DNA of 18,115 nucleotides, from the NCBI GenBank assembly GCA_937950385.1, contig CALFEA010000084.1, positions 1 through 18,115 on the forward strand. Reading direction: 5' to 3'. Below are positions 1 through 7,432 of this stretch, one piece after another (the first letter of the stretch is position 1; each line of letters begins with the position of its first letter). Origin of the DNA: an uncultured Altererythrobacter sp. Its GTDB lineage: Bacteria > Pseudomonadota > Alphaproteobacteria > Sphingomonadales > Sphingomonadaceae. The translations under genes and the position numbers were made by a program. Below the pieces are notes generated by a model, which saw nothing but the letters and a program-made list of their open reading frames with translations, had not been told where the DNA came from and searched no databases.

Positions 1-534
1 GATGGCAAGGCGCAGCGGCCCGGTGATGTGGTCACGTCTATGGATGGCCAAACCATCGAAGTCATCAACACCGATGCCGAAGGGCGCCTCGTATTGTGTG
101 ACGCTTTGCATTGGGCACAGGAGCAATATTCGCCCAAAACCATCGTTGATTTTGCAACGCTAACCGGCGCGATTATTGTTACCTTGGGTCATGAGCATGG
201 CGGATTGTTCGCCAATGATGATGATCTGGCGGACAAATTGCTGGATGCGGGCAAGACCTCTGGCGACAAAATGTGGCGTCTGCCGATCGGGCCTGCTTAC
301 GACAAATTGATCGATAGCCCGATTGCCGACATTAAGAACGTTGGCCCGCGTATGGCTGGTTCGATAACTGCGGCGCAATTCCTGGGCCGATTTATCAAGC
401 CGGGCGTGGCTTGGGCGCATTGCGATATTGCCGGTATGGTCTGGGCGGATAAGCCGGGCGCAACATGGGACAAAGGCGCAACCGGCTTTGGTGTGCGGCT
501 GATTGATCAGTTTGTCGCAGAAAACGTGGAGTAA
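1..534 (+). CDS. pepA: Leucyl aminopeptidase PepA, C-terminal part (5' end outside window)
   Basis: The open frame runs from base 1 to the TAA at 532-534 and gives the last 177 residues of an M17 cytosolic aminopeptidase, which removes N-terminal amino acids from peptides using two metal ions. The family signature NTDAEGR is present at residues 23-29 of the fragment; its Asp and Glu are metal ligands and its Arg is catalytic in characterised PepA enzymes. The following segments (DFATLTGA, the GDKMWRLP stretch, and the C-terminal GATGFGVRL) also match the catalytic domain. The N-terminal domain and the first metal-binding motif lie upstream of the window. The gene is followed by a small zinc-ribbon gene and holC; pepA next to holC is a common proteobacterial arrangement. 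The identification is secure; only the 5' boundary is unknown. Confidence 0.97.
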   Translation, partial: DGKAQRPGDVVTSMDGQTIEVINTDAEGRLVLCDALHWAQEQYSPKTIVDFATLTGAIIVTLGHEHGGLFANDDDLADKLLDAGKTSGDKMWRLPIGPAYDKLIDSPIADIKNVGPRMAGSITAAQFLGRFIKPGVAWAHCDIAGMVWADKPGATWDKGATGFGVRLIDQFVAENVE

Positions 535-549
535 GCTCCCATTCCAAAA

Positions 550-693
550 ATGCGCAAGAAGGGCGATCTGCCGAGCAAGGTCTGCAAGGCCTGCGGATTG
601 CCCTTCAATTGGCGTAAGAAATGGGCGCGCGACTGGGACAATGTGCTCTATTGTTCGGAGCGCTGTAAGCGGGAAAGCAAGGGCTCGGCCTGA
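550..693 (+). CDS. DUF2256 small four-cysteine protein (47 aa)
   Basis: A 47-codon frame starts at ATG 550, 15 bases after the pepA stop, and ends at TGA 691-693. It has two Cys pairs, CKAC at residues 12-15 and CSERC at 35-39, separated by the conserved basic/aromatic core [14 protein letters not shown] and ending in a lysine/arginine-rich tail. This is the layout of DUF2256, a family of very short proteins whose Cys pairs probably bind one zinc. No biochemical function is known to me; the positive charge would suit nucleic acid binding, which is inference. It is co-oriented with pepA and holC and probably cotranscribed with pepA. It is easily missed because of its size, but the Cys spacing and core motif make it a real gene. 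Confidence 0.88.
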   Translation: MRKKGDLPSKVCKACGLPFNWRKKWARDWDNVLYCSERCKRESKGSA

Positions 694-710
694 TTGGATT
701 GGCCATGCCG

Positions 711-780
711 CCCGCACCCTCCACCCTTCCGCCCGGATGATATCCGAAAATATTCCGGGTGGAAGGGTGGAGGGTGCGGG
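711..780. repeat. Large inverted repeat with a G-quadruplex motif in each arm
   Basis: Bases 711-737 and 754-780 are reverse complements over 27 positions, with one exception (731/760) that would still form a G-U pair in RNA. The loop is 16 bases (738-753). The right arm contains four GGG runs (757-759, 765-767, 772-774, 778-780) with loops of 5, 4 and 3 bases, a textbook G4 motif on the plus strand; the left arm carries the same motif on the minus strand. The element fills the gap between the DUF2256 gene and holC and ends 22 bases before the holC ATG. No U-tract follows it on either side, so it is not a standard intrinsic terminator. It may be a dispersed palindromic (REP-like) element or an RNA structure affecting holC expression. 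Confidence 0.85.
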
Positions 781-802
781 CTGGTCCAGCTAGAGTACAA
801 AC

Positions 803-1237
803 ATGAAAGTGGATTTCTGGCAGCTATCCTCCGATCCGGTGGAAAAGGTCGTGGCATTGATCGCCGCGCGCGTTCTCGCCTCTGACGAACGTTTATTGGT
901 GGTTGCCGATGATGCCGAGCAGCGCAAAGCCTTGGCGAAAGTTCTGTGGCAGGCTGGCCCCGACAGTTTCCTCGCCAATGGTGAGGCAGGCGGTGAGGGC
1001 GCAGACATTCAGCCGATCCTGCTTTCCGCTGCGACAGAGGCACAAAATGGCGCAAGCCATGTGATCTTCGCCGATGGTGTCTGGCGCGAGGCATCAGGCT
1101 TTGCGCGCACGTTCCTATTGTTCGATGACAGCAATGTTGAGGCGGCACGGGCGACATGGCGCGCTTTGGATGGAGCAGAAGAATTGGAACGCGCCTTCTT
1201 CCGCCAAGATGCAGGAAAATGGGTCAAAGTCGCTTGA
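803..1237 (+). CDS. holC: DNA polymerase III chi subunit
   Basis: This 144-residue protein matches HolC, the accessory subunit that, with psi where present, links the clamp loader to single-stranded DNA-binding protein. The N-terminus MKVDFWQL leads into a Rossmann-like alpha/beta fold; near the C-terminus the family pattern FLLFDD followed by ARATWRAL and a final FRQDAGKWVKV block is clear. Length agrees with the roughly 145-residue family norm. The ATG at 803 has only a weak upstream ribosome site, and the 5' leader contains the right arm of the large palindrome. Placement after pepA supports the call. Confidence 0.93.
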   Translation: MKVDFWQLSSDPVEKVVALIAARVLASDERLLVVADDAEQRKALAKVLWQAGPDSFLANGEAGGEGADIQPILLSAATEAQNGASHVIFADGVWREASGFARTFLLFDDSNVEAARATWRALDGAEELERAFFRQDAGKWVKVA

Positions 1238-1298
1238 AGTTTGCTCTATGCGGCCAATGCGTGATAACCGCGGTGCCGGGATAAGAGGGACAATCAAT

Positions 1299-1904
1299 AT
1301 GCGCATTTTTGCAGCCACATGCACAGCCGCTTTGGCGCTTTCGCTCGCCGCTTGTGGTGGTTCGAACAGCGAGACGCAGGCATCACAGGACGAGGCCAGC
1401 GTTACCGTCGATGAAGAAACGGGCGCGGTCACCACTGCGACCAAAACGGATGATGGCGAGGCAAAACTGAGTTCCAGCGAGGAAGCTCCTGAAAAATTGC
1501 CTTTGGGTTTCACCCTTTATCCCGGCGCAAAAGTCACCAATAGCGCCTCCTTTGAGCAAAAGGGCAAGACGATCAATATGATCAGCATTGTCAGCGACGA
1601 CAGCCCTGACAAATTGACCGAACATTACCGCGCGCAGGCAGAAACTGCGGGCATCACCATCAAGCTAGAGATGAAGGTCAATGATGGGCAGATGATCGGC
1701 GGCGATGATGGTGAGGGCAATTCATTTTCCTTCAATGCACAAAAACCCGGCGGCGCGTTTGGCGCAGATGATGAGGAGCAAATTCCTGATCCAAGCGGGC
1801 TTGGCTTTGACGATGAAGACGATGATGAGGAAAGCCCAGAAGCGGACGAAAATGCGGGCAAAACAACCGGTGAATTGATGCTGGCGGGCAAATTCGCGAA
1901 ATAG
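1299..1904 (+). CDS. Acidic lipoprotein of unknown function (201 aa)
   Basis: The start at ATG 1299 is preceded by a purine-rich ribosome site (AAGAGGGA, 1283-1290) and gives a typical lipoprotein signal: a short basic start, a hydrophobic stretch, and the lipobox LAAC with Cys19, followed by a Ser/Glu/Asp-rich linker. Residues about 66-148 form a compact domain containing LYPGAKV and a later DSPDKLTEHYRAQAETAG segment, resembling small alpha/beta domains seen in other exported proteobacterial proteins. Residues about 157-185 are extremely acidic, with nearly continuous Asp/Glu. I do not recognise a named family. It follows holC by 61 bases and precedes ndk, so it may be a passenger of that cluster. 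The acidic tail might bind divalent cations, but nothing in the sequence proves it. Confidence 0.85.
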   Translation: MRIFAATCTAALALSLAACGGSNSETQASQDEASVTVDEETGAVTTATKTDDGEAKLSSSEEAPEKLPLGFTLYPGAKVTNSASFEQKGKTINMISIVSDDSPDKLTEHYRAQAETAGITIKLEMKVNDGQMIGGDDGEGNSFSFNAQKPGGAFGADDEEQIPDPSGLGFDDEDDDEESPEADENAGKTTGELMLAGKFAK

Positions 1905-2016
1905 CCGCAAAGCTGGCGAACACTTGCAAAGCTTGCAGTGCGGCCCGCACGGCGCTATCGGCGCGCCAACAACGCAATAAACCCCCTCATTCTCATTTTA
2001 AACAAAGGTATTTCCC

Positions 2017-2439
2017 ATGGCGGTAACTCGCACTTTCTCGATCATCAAACCTGACGCCACTCGCCGCAATCTGACTGGCGCCGTAACCGCTATGCTAGAA
2101 GGCGCTGGCCTGCGCGTTGTCGCATCCAAGCGCATCCACATGACCAAAGAACAGGCTGAAGGCTTTTACGCTGTGCATGCAGAGCGTCCCTTCTTTGGCG
2201 AGCTGACCGAATTTATGATGAGCGAGCCAGTGGTCGTGCAAGTCCTTGAAGGCGAAGACGCAGTTAAGCGCAACCGCGACATTATGGGCGCGACCAACCC
2301 TGCCGACGCTGAGCCGGGCACAATTCGCAAGGAACATGCCTTGTCGATCGGTGAAAACACCGTCCACGGTAGCGACAGCGACGAAAATGCGAAGATCGAA
2401 ATCGACTTCTTTTTCTCAGCTGACGAAATCGTTGGCTAA
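2017..2439 (+). CDS. ndk: Nucleoside diphosphate kinase
   Basis: The 140-residue product is a standard Ndk, which transfers the gamma phosphate of ATP to other nucleoside diphosphates through a phosphohistidine. The N-terminal FSIIKPDA motif (Lys11) and the active-site segment NTVHGSDS with His117 are intact, and the length matches the bacterial family. The ATG at 2017 follows AACAAAGG with suitable spacing. The 112-base gap before it contains the small palindrome TGCAA-AGC-TTGCA (1925-1937) and two copies of GCAAAGCT, but no convincing promoter hexamers. The gene converges on the sulfotransferase-like gene across a 20-base gap. Confidence 0.98.
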   Translation: MAVTRTFSIIKPDATRRNLTGAVTAMLEGAGLRVVASKRIHMTKEQAEGFYAVHAERPFFGELTEFMMSEPVVVQVLEGEDAVKRNRDIMGATNPADAEPGTIRKEHALSIGENTVHGSDSDENAKIEIDFFFSADEIVG

Positions 2440-2449
2440 TTGAGCATTG

Positions 2450-2477
2450 GATCGGCCGTCTATGTGGGCGGCTGATC
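2450..2477. terminator. Hairpin between convergent ndk and sulfotransferase genes
   Basis: Bases 2450-2460 pair with 2467-2477 over 11 positions, including two G-U/T-G pairs, around the six-base loop TATGTG. It sits 11 bases after the ndk stop and overlaps the last codons of the minus-strand sulfotransferase gene. There is no T-run on either side, so it may be a weak or factor-assisted bidirectional terminator, or simply an mRNA 3'-end stabiliser. The structure is seen; the role is inferred. Confidence 0.45.
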
Positions 2478-3674
2478 GCTCAAAAATTGTTTAAGTTGGG
2501 CGGCGTGGCCATGGTGGCTGCCCGCCTCAGCTTTTTTCATCTCTGACCGCATGGCATTCAGTGCAGCGGGGCTGAGATCCAATCCCAAATCAGAATATGT
2601 GCGCGTGATTTCGCGCTCCCAATTTTGGTTGAGGCCAGAATAGGCCAAATGCGAGATGGGGCCTTTGAAGCCCGAGATGGCGCTTTGCAGGCGGCTTTCG
2701 CGCAGAGACAATTTGCGCCGCCATTCGGCCTCAATAAAGTCCAGATCGGCATGGTCGGATTGCACCGCCATTTGGTTGGCGACCAATGAAATACAGCTGT
2801 GAAGCACCTCTTCATTGTCGCGCGATGCGATAACCAATCGGGCATCAGGGAATGCGTCCAAAAGCGCGGGCAAATTTTCCGAAAATTGCGGGCATTTCAT
2901 CACGCGCGGCATGTCTGCATTGCCGTGATGCGCGGCGTCTTTTTGCAAAATGCGCGCAAATTCGCGGATCACGGGCGAGGGATCGCGTGCCTCGCTCCAC
3001 TGGCTGAATGCCGGAATGCGCCACTGTGCTTCATATGTTGCATGGTCGAGTGCGCTTGCCAGCCAGCCCAGCTCCTCATCAGCGCGCGCCGCCCCGAATG
3101 GGTGCACGGTATCGAGCCATGGGTTAATCGCGCGGGCCATAAACAGCGCTGCGGAATTTCCAATGGGGCGCAGATCAGGTGCAAGCTTTGACCGGGGCGG
3201 CAGCGGCGACCAGCTATCGCAAAACCGAGTAGCTGAGTGCGCAGGATCGGCGGCCAACATCCGGTGAATGCGGGTTGTACCGCTGCGCATTTGCCCAACC
3301 ACAATGATCGGCGCAGCAAGTTTTGGGGCTAGCTGCGTCTCCAGCAATTCGGGCCGTTTTGCCCATAATTCGCCAAGGCTCTGCCGCTGCTTAATGACCC
3401 GCACCAGCTGACCATGGGCAATCGTGCGGCCCAGCGAATTAAGCTGCGCTTCGTCAACCAAGGCTGCGCAAAGAGCATCCAACCGCGCATCAAAATCCGC
3501 CGTTTCAGCAGCATCGCGCGCGCCAATGCTTGGGTCATAACCCGCCTTTTCGCGCAAAATTTCGGGCTCTAACGATGGGTAATCTGACCACCCGCGTGAC
3601 CATGCGCGTTCAAGCAGGCGGTTCAGCGTATCAACCCGAGGGCTGCGATCTAGTGGGTGAAGGCGTGGGGGCAT
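2460..3674 (-). CDS. Sulfotransferase family protein (PAPS-dependent type)
   Basis: The 404-residue protein has the 5'-phosphosulfate-binding loop IVVGQMRSGTTRIHRML at about residues 124-140, the hallmark of the PAPS-dependent sulfotransferase superfamily, and a later LVIASRDNEEVLHSCISL segment matching the 3'-phosphate-binding region (Arg and Ser). An N-terminal helical region of about 120 residues precedes the kinase-like core; this is seen in the large bacterial Sulfotransfer_3-type proteins. There is no signal peptide, so it is probably cytoplasmic. The acceptor substrate cannot be read from sequence. It starts 7 bases after the purN stop and is likely the distal gene of a purM-purN operon, although a role in purine synthesis is not expected. 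Family confidence is high, substrate unknown. Confidence 0.88.
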   Translation of the reverse strand: MPPRLHPLDRSPRVDTLNRLLERAWSRGWSDYPSLEPEILREKAGYDPSIGARDAAETADFDARLDALCAALVDEAQLNSLGRTIAHGQLVRVIKQRQSLGELWAKRPELLETQLAPKLAAPIIVVGQMRSGTTRIHRMLAADPAHSATRFCDSWSPLPPRSKLAPDLRPIGNSAALFMARAINPWLDTVHPFGAARADEELGWLASALDHATYEAQWRIPAFSQWSEARDPSPVIREFARILQKDAAHHGNADMPRVMKCPQFSENLPALLDAFPDARLVIASRDNEEVLHSCISLVANQMAVQSDHADLDFIEAEWRRKLSLRESRLQSAISGFKGPISHLAYSGLNQNWEREITRTYSDLGLDLSPAALNAMRSEMKKAEAGSHHGHAAQLKQFLSDQPPT

Positions 3675-3681
3675 TTGCGCC

Positions 3682-4260
3682 CTAATCCTCTCGGCCCGCC
3701 AAAAACTCGTTCAGAACATGGGGGTAGAGTTGATGCTCAGCCAGCTTCACCCGCTCCGCCAAGGTTTCCGCCGTGTCATCATCGGCGATCACAACTTTCG
3801 CTTGGCCAAGCACATCGCCCGCATCCAATTCCGGCGTGACCAAATGCACGCTGGTACCTGCCACCGCATCACCGGCTTCAATCGCGCGGGCATGGGTGTC
3901 GAGACCCTTATATTTTGGCAGAAGCGAGGGGTGGATATTGAGCATCAGGCCGGTCCAACGCTTAACAAATTCATCGGAGAGAATGCGCATATATCCCGCC
4001 AATGCGATCATTTCAGCGCCCGCCTCTATGGCGGCTGCCTCCATCGCGGCGTCATGTTCTGCGCGCAGCATCGCTTTGTGGGACAGGGTGAAAGTGGCGA
4101 TCCCTTCGGCCTTGGCCAAAGTCAGTCCTGCCGCCGATGGCACGTTGCTGGCCACCAGAACCACTTCATATGCAGCATTTGCCAAGCGGCTGGCATAGAG
4201 CAGCGCCGCCATATTCGTCCCGCTACCCGAGATGAAAATCGCAAGTTTTGTCTTAGCCAA
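3682..4260 (-). CDS. purN: Phosphoribosylglycinamide formyltransferase (TTG start)
   Basis: The 192-residue enzyme transfers a formyl group from 10-formyltetrahydrofolate to GAR, the third step of purine synthesis. The phosphate-binding SGSGTN lies at residues 11-16, and the catalytic triad is Asn108 and His110 (in NIHPSLLP) with Asp146 (in TPELDAG). The frame remains open far upstream into purM, but those residues are an out-of-frame reading of purM and resemble no family. The likely start is TTG at 4258-4260: it yields an N-terminus ([15 protein letters not shown]) of normal family length, has GGGAAG nine bases upstream, and overlaps the purM stop by 8 bases. The first in-frame ATG (residue 17) would delete the substrate loop. 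The overlap suggests translational coupling to purM. Confidence 0.95.
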   Translation of the reverse strand: MAKTKLAIFISGSGTNMAALLYASRLANAAYEVVLVASNVPSAAGLTLAKAEGIATFTLSHKAMLRAEHDAAMEAAAIEAGAEMIALAGYMRILSDEFVKRWTGLMLNIHPSLLPKYKGLDTHARAIEAGDAVAGTSVHLVTPELDAGDVLGQAKVVIADDDTAETLAERVKLAEHQLYPHVLNEFLAGRED

Positions 4261-5368
4261 GATGGACGGCTTCCCAATCCGAGGTCGCGCTCCAGCAGCC
4301 TTGCGGGCCAGCCACGGTGCAGCCTTTGTCGCCCGCCTCAATCGCGCCAATAGTGAAGGCGTTTTCTCCAGCCTCGCTGAGTGCCGCAAGAACGTGGTCC
4401 GCTTTCGCAGGATCAACCGCAAGAACCATTCCGACGCCGCAATTAAATGTGCGCGCCATTTCCTCTGGCTCAATATTGCCCTGCGCTTGCAAGAACGCCA
4501 TCAGGCCCGGCTGCGTCCATGATGCAGCGTCGATCTTTGCATGAGCGCCACCGGGCAAAATGCGCGGGATGTTTTCCAGCAGACCGCCGCCCGTGATATG
4601 CGCCAACGCGTCGATCTGCCCCGCGCGCACCAAAGGCATTAGGCTGTCCACATAAATGCGGGTGGGTTCAATCAACACATCGATCAGCAAGCGGTCCGCA
4701 TCAAACAGAGCGGGGCGGTCCAACTTCCAGGCTTTGTCGGCGGCCAATCGCCGCACCAGCGAATAGCCATTGGAATGGACGCCGGAGCTGGCCAGCCCAA
4801 TCAGCACATGGCCCGGTTTGACTTTTTCGCCCGTCAATTGCTCGCCGCGCTCGACCGCGCCAACGCAAAAACCGGCCAAATCATAATCGCCATCGGAATA
4901 CATGCCCGGCATTTCGGCGGTTTCCCCGCCAATCAGCGCGCAGCCTGCTTGTTTGCAACCATTTGCAATTCCGGCAACGACTCGCTCCGCAATACCGTTT
5001 TCAAGCTTGCCTGTTGCAAAATAATCGAGAAAAAACAGCGGTTCAGCGCCTTGGACGATCAAATCATTGACGCACATTGCCACCAAATCAATTCCGACGC
5101 TGTCATGCCGGTCAAAATCGATCGCGAGCTTCAATTTTGTGCCGACACCGTCATTCGCCGCGACCAGCAAAGGATCTTTATATCCGGCTGCTTTAGGGTC
5201 GAAAAAGCCCCCAAAACCGCCAATCTCGCTGTCTGCGCCGGGCCGGGCCGTGGCTTTCACAAGCGGCCCAATAGCTTTCACCAAGGCATTGCCAGCGGCG
5301 ATGGAAACACCGGCAGATTCATAGGTGTAATTGGCGGGTTTTTCGGTTTTGGATGACATAATCCCCAT
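4253..5368 (-). CDS. purM: Phosphoribosylformylglycinamidine cyclo-ligase (AIR synthetase)
   Basis: The 371-residue protein catalyses ATP-dependent closure of FGAM to AIR, the fifth step of purine synthesis. Family landmarks are YESAGVSI near the N-terminus, the glycine-rich GGFGGFFD, the nucleotide-site segment [12 protein letters not shown], the [19 protein letters not shown] block, [11 protein letters not shown], and [13 protein letters not shown]. Length is slightly above the usual 345-350. Translation could begin at the ATG at 5368 (AAAGG upstream) or three codons later; I kept the first. It heads the purM-purN-sulfotransferase operon and is divergent from the DUF2066-like gene across 63 bases, an order with purM beside DUF2066 and an Hda gene that also occurs in gammaproteobacteria. 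Confidence 0.98.
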   Translation of the reverse strand: MGIMSSKTEKPANYTYESAGVSIAAGNALVKAIGPLVKATARPGADSEIGGFGGFFDPKAAGYKDPLLVAANDGVGTKLKLAIDFDRHDSVGIDLVAMCVNDLIVQGAEPLFFLDYFATGKLENGIAERVVAGIANGCKQAGCALIGGETAEMPGMYSDGDYDLAGFCVGAVERGEQLTGEKVKPGHVLIGLASSGVHSNGYSLVRRLAADKAWKLDRPALFDADRLLIDVLIEPTRIYVDSLMPLVRAGQIDALAHITGGGLLENIPRILPGGAHAKIDAASWTQPGLMAFLQAQGNIEPEEMARTFNCGVGMVLAVDPAKADHVLAALSEAGENAFTIGAIEAGDKGCTVAGPQGCWSATSDWEAVHLG

Positions 5369-5431
5369 GCTTTAGCCTTTCGTGCTTGGAATTCCACTCG
5401 CCTTTGGGCAAAAGGCGCAAGGTTTTCCCCG

Positions 5432-6784
5432 ATGACACACACACAAACTCTCCTCCGGCCTTTGATGCAGCCCCTTTCAGCGCGAACACGCTGGGTGTTG
5501 GCGGCTGCTTTGGCTGTTGGAATGGCGCTGTTCCTATTCGCCGGATCGGCCGGACTGTTTGCGCAGGTGGGCGGCGAGCGGGGCATCGCGCCGATTGTCA
5601 GCACCACCGATATTGATGTGAGCGGGATCGAAGTTGATGTAAAAGGTGATGATGCCACCGACGCCCGCGAAAAAGGCTGGCGCGAGGCGCAGCGCAAAGC
5701 ATGGGCGAAGGTCAACGGGCCCAAACTATCTGACGGTCAGTTGCAGGGGCTAGTCGCCGCTGTTGTGATCGAACGTGAGCAGATCGGTCCGCGCCGCTAT
5801 AAAGCGCGGCTCGGTGTTATTTTCGATCGTGCACAGGCTGGGCGTTATCTTGGCGGGAGCAAGAAATCGCGCCGTAGTGCGCCGATGCTGCTGCTGCCGG
5901 TCACGAAGAGCGGCGGGACATATCTTATGTATGAAACGCGCAATCCGTGGCAGCGCGCTTGGGCGGAATATCAAGCAGGCGGCAGCCGCGTCGATTATGT
6001 GCGTCCCTCGGGTGCTGGCGGCGATTCGCTGCTGCTGACCTACGGTCAAACGGGGCGCCGCAGCCGGCTTTGGTGGCGCAATATTCTCGATCAATTTGAG
6101 GCAGGCGATGTGCTGGTGCCTGTGGCAGAACTGAATTATTCCTGGCCCGGCGGCCCGATTGAGGGCAAATTTACCGCGCGCTATGGCCCCGATAGCATCT
6201 ATCTTGGCAGTTTCACTATGCGCGCCCGCACTCCGCGCGAATTGCCCGAAATGCTGAACAAAGCGGTTCTGCAATTTGATGAAATGTTCGAGCAGGCGCT
6301 TGTCGATGGCAAGTTGAAACCCGATCCAACGCTGAATTCGGGCGGGCTTGGCACAGCCGATCCCGTGATCCAGCGTCTTATCCAAATTGGCCGTGCCGCC
6401 CAAGCGAAAGATGCCGCTGAAAAGGCTGCGAAAAACGCTGCTGAACGCGCTGCGCGTGCAGGCTCTGAAACATCGTCAGAAGAACGCACACAAACGCAGG
6501 AAACCGCAACACCGACACCGACCCCGACGCCCACTCAGGCGGCAGTTGTCTCCTCCTTTACGGTGCAATTCGCGACGCCTGATGCGGCCGCGTATGACAG
6601 CAGTTTTGCGACAGTGCGTTCAACAGCTGGCGTGCGAGGCGCGGCGATTACCAGCACGGCGATTGGCGGCACATCTGTGATGACGGTAAGCTATTCTGGT
6701 TCGCTTGGGCAGCTGGCTCAGGCGCTCAGAGCGCGCGGCTTTAGCGTCTCGCAAGGCGCGGGCGCTCTCGCCATTCGCCGCTAA
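5432..6784 (+). CDS. DUF2066-like exported/membrane-anchored protein
   Basis: The 450-residue protein starts with a basic stretch and one hydrophobic segment (about residues 21-44), a signal peptide or N-terminal anchor, so the bulk is probably periplasmic. Residues about 55-135 (REKGWREAQRKAWAKVNG, then the RYKARLGVIFDRAQ strand) fit the start of the DUF2066 family, a group of unknown function often encoded beside purM and hda. A middle domain follows (LLLPV through about residue 285), then an Ala/Lys-rich probable coiled coil (about 305-345), a Thr-Pro repeat linker (TPTPTPTPTQ, about 358-367), and a C-terminal domain of about 75 residues with GVRGAAITSTAIGGTSVM, which looks like a small ferredoxin-fold domain. 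The DUF2066 assignment is moderate; the function is unknown. It is followed after 13 bases by hdaA. Confidence 0.68.
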   Translation: MTHTQTLLRPLMQPLSARTRWVLAAALAVGMALFLFAGSAGLFAQVGGERGIAPIVSTTDIDVSGIEVDVKGDDATDAREKGWREAQRKAWAKVNGPKLSDGQLQGLVAAVVIEREQIGPRRYKARLGVIFDRAQAGRYLGGSKKSRRSAPMLLLPVTKSGGTYLMYETRNPWQRAWAEYQAGGSRVDYVRPSGAGGDSLLLTYGQTGRRSRLWWRNILDQFEAGDVLVPVAELNYSWPGGPIEGKFTARYGPDSIYLGSFTMRARTPRELPEMLNKAVLQFDEMFEQALVDGKLKPDPTLNSGGLGTADPVIQRLIQIGRAAQAKDAAEKAAKNAAERAARAGSETSSEERTQTQETATPTPTPTPTQAAVVSSFTVQFATPDAAAYDSSFATVRSTAGVRGAAITSTAIGGTSVMTVSYSGSLGQLAQALRARGFSVSQGAGALAIRR

Positions 6785-6797
6785 GAACGGTTTGCGC

Positions 6798-7406
6798 ATG
6801 TCGCAAATTGCTCTCCCGCTTGGCAGCCGTTCCAAAAGCGATCCTGCACGTATCATCCTCGGCAATGCCAATTCAGCTGCATATGAAGCGCTGAAAGATC
6901 CCGCGAGCTGGCCCTATGGCACCGCCGTTTTAGCAGGGCCGCCGCGCTCGGGCAAAAGCCTGCTTGGTCTGTGGGCTGCATCGCAGGGGATCACGGTTCT
7001 TGATGATGCCGATGGGATCGACGAGACGGCGTTGTTTCACCGATGGAATGCCGCGCAAGAAGCAGGCGACAAGCTGCTGATGATTGTCAGCGCGCAGCCT
7101 TGGGAGATTGCCCTGCCTGACTTGCGGTCGCGCTTGTCTGCGGCCATGCAGCTAGAAATTGGCGAGCCCGATGATGCCATGGTCGCTGCTTTGATCGAGG
7201 CATTGGCTGAGCAGCGCGGTTTGTCATTGGCAGAGGGGGCCGCGGAATACCTCACCCCGCGCACTTTGCGCAGCTTTGCCGGTATCGAGCGATTGGTCGC
7301 TGCAATTGACCGATTAAGCCTTGAACGAAAAGTCCCTGCTACCATGTCCATTTGGCGCAGCGCATTAGAAGCCGTGCTGGGGCCAGACCAACAGCGCTTG
7401 CTCTGA
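6798..7406 (+). CDS. hdaA: DnaA regulatory inactivator (Hda/HdaA)
   Basis: From the ATG at 6798 the product is 202 residues. It begins with MSQIALPL, whose QIALPL at residues 3-8 is a beta-clamp-binding motif as used by Hda proteins. The AAA+ core follows: Walker A GPPRSGKS at 47-54, a Walker-B-like strand VLDDAD at 67-72, and an arginine-finger segment DLRSRL at 108-113. There is no DnaA domain IV, so it should not bind DnaA boxes. Hda bound to the DNA-loaded clamp stimulates ATP hydrolysis by DnaA and limits re-initiation. The frame is open upstream to 6705, but that part overlaps the preceding gene and would bury the clamp motif internally, so the short start is preferred. A direct neighbour is the serine acetyltransferase gene. 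Confidence 0.93.
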   Translation: MSQIALPLGSRSKSDPARIILGNANSAAYEALKDPASWPYGTAVLAGPPRSGKSLLGLWAASQGITVLDDADGIDETALFHRWNAAQEAGDKLLMIVSAQPWEIALPDLRSRLSAAMQLEIGEPDDAMVAALIEALAEQRGLSLAEGAAEYLTPRTLRSFAGIERLVAAIDRLSLERKVPATMSIWRSALEAVLGPDQQRLL

Positions 7407-7432
7407 GCGCAGTTTGGTGGGAGAAACAATCC

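Noticed and set aside
711..780. Reading the large palindrome as a rho-independent terminator
   Set aside because: Neither strand has a T-run after the stem, the stem is far longer than usual, and holC starts 22 bases later.
694..885. Small plus-strand open frame across the palindrome
   Set aside because: It runs through the palindrome into holC in another frame, has a repetitive Gly/Pro/Arg translation and no ribosome site.
4261..4473. Upstream in-frame extension of purN
   Set aside because: It lies wholly inside purM in another frame, has an unnatural composition (many Arg/Ala/Leu), and PurN homologues start just before the SGSGTN loop.
6705..6797. Upstream extension of hdaA
   Set aside because: It overlaps the end of the DUF2066-like gene and would place the N-terminal clamp-binding motif about 30 residues inside the protein.
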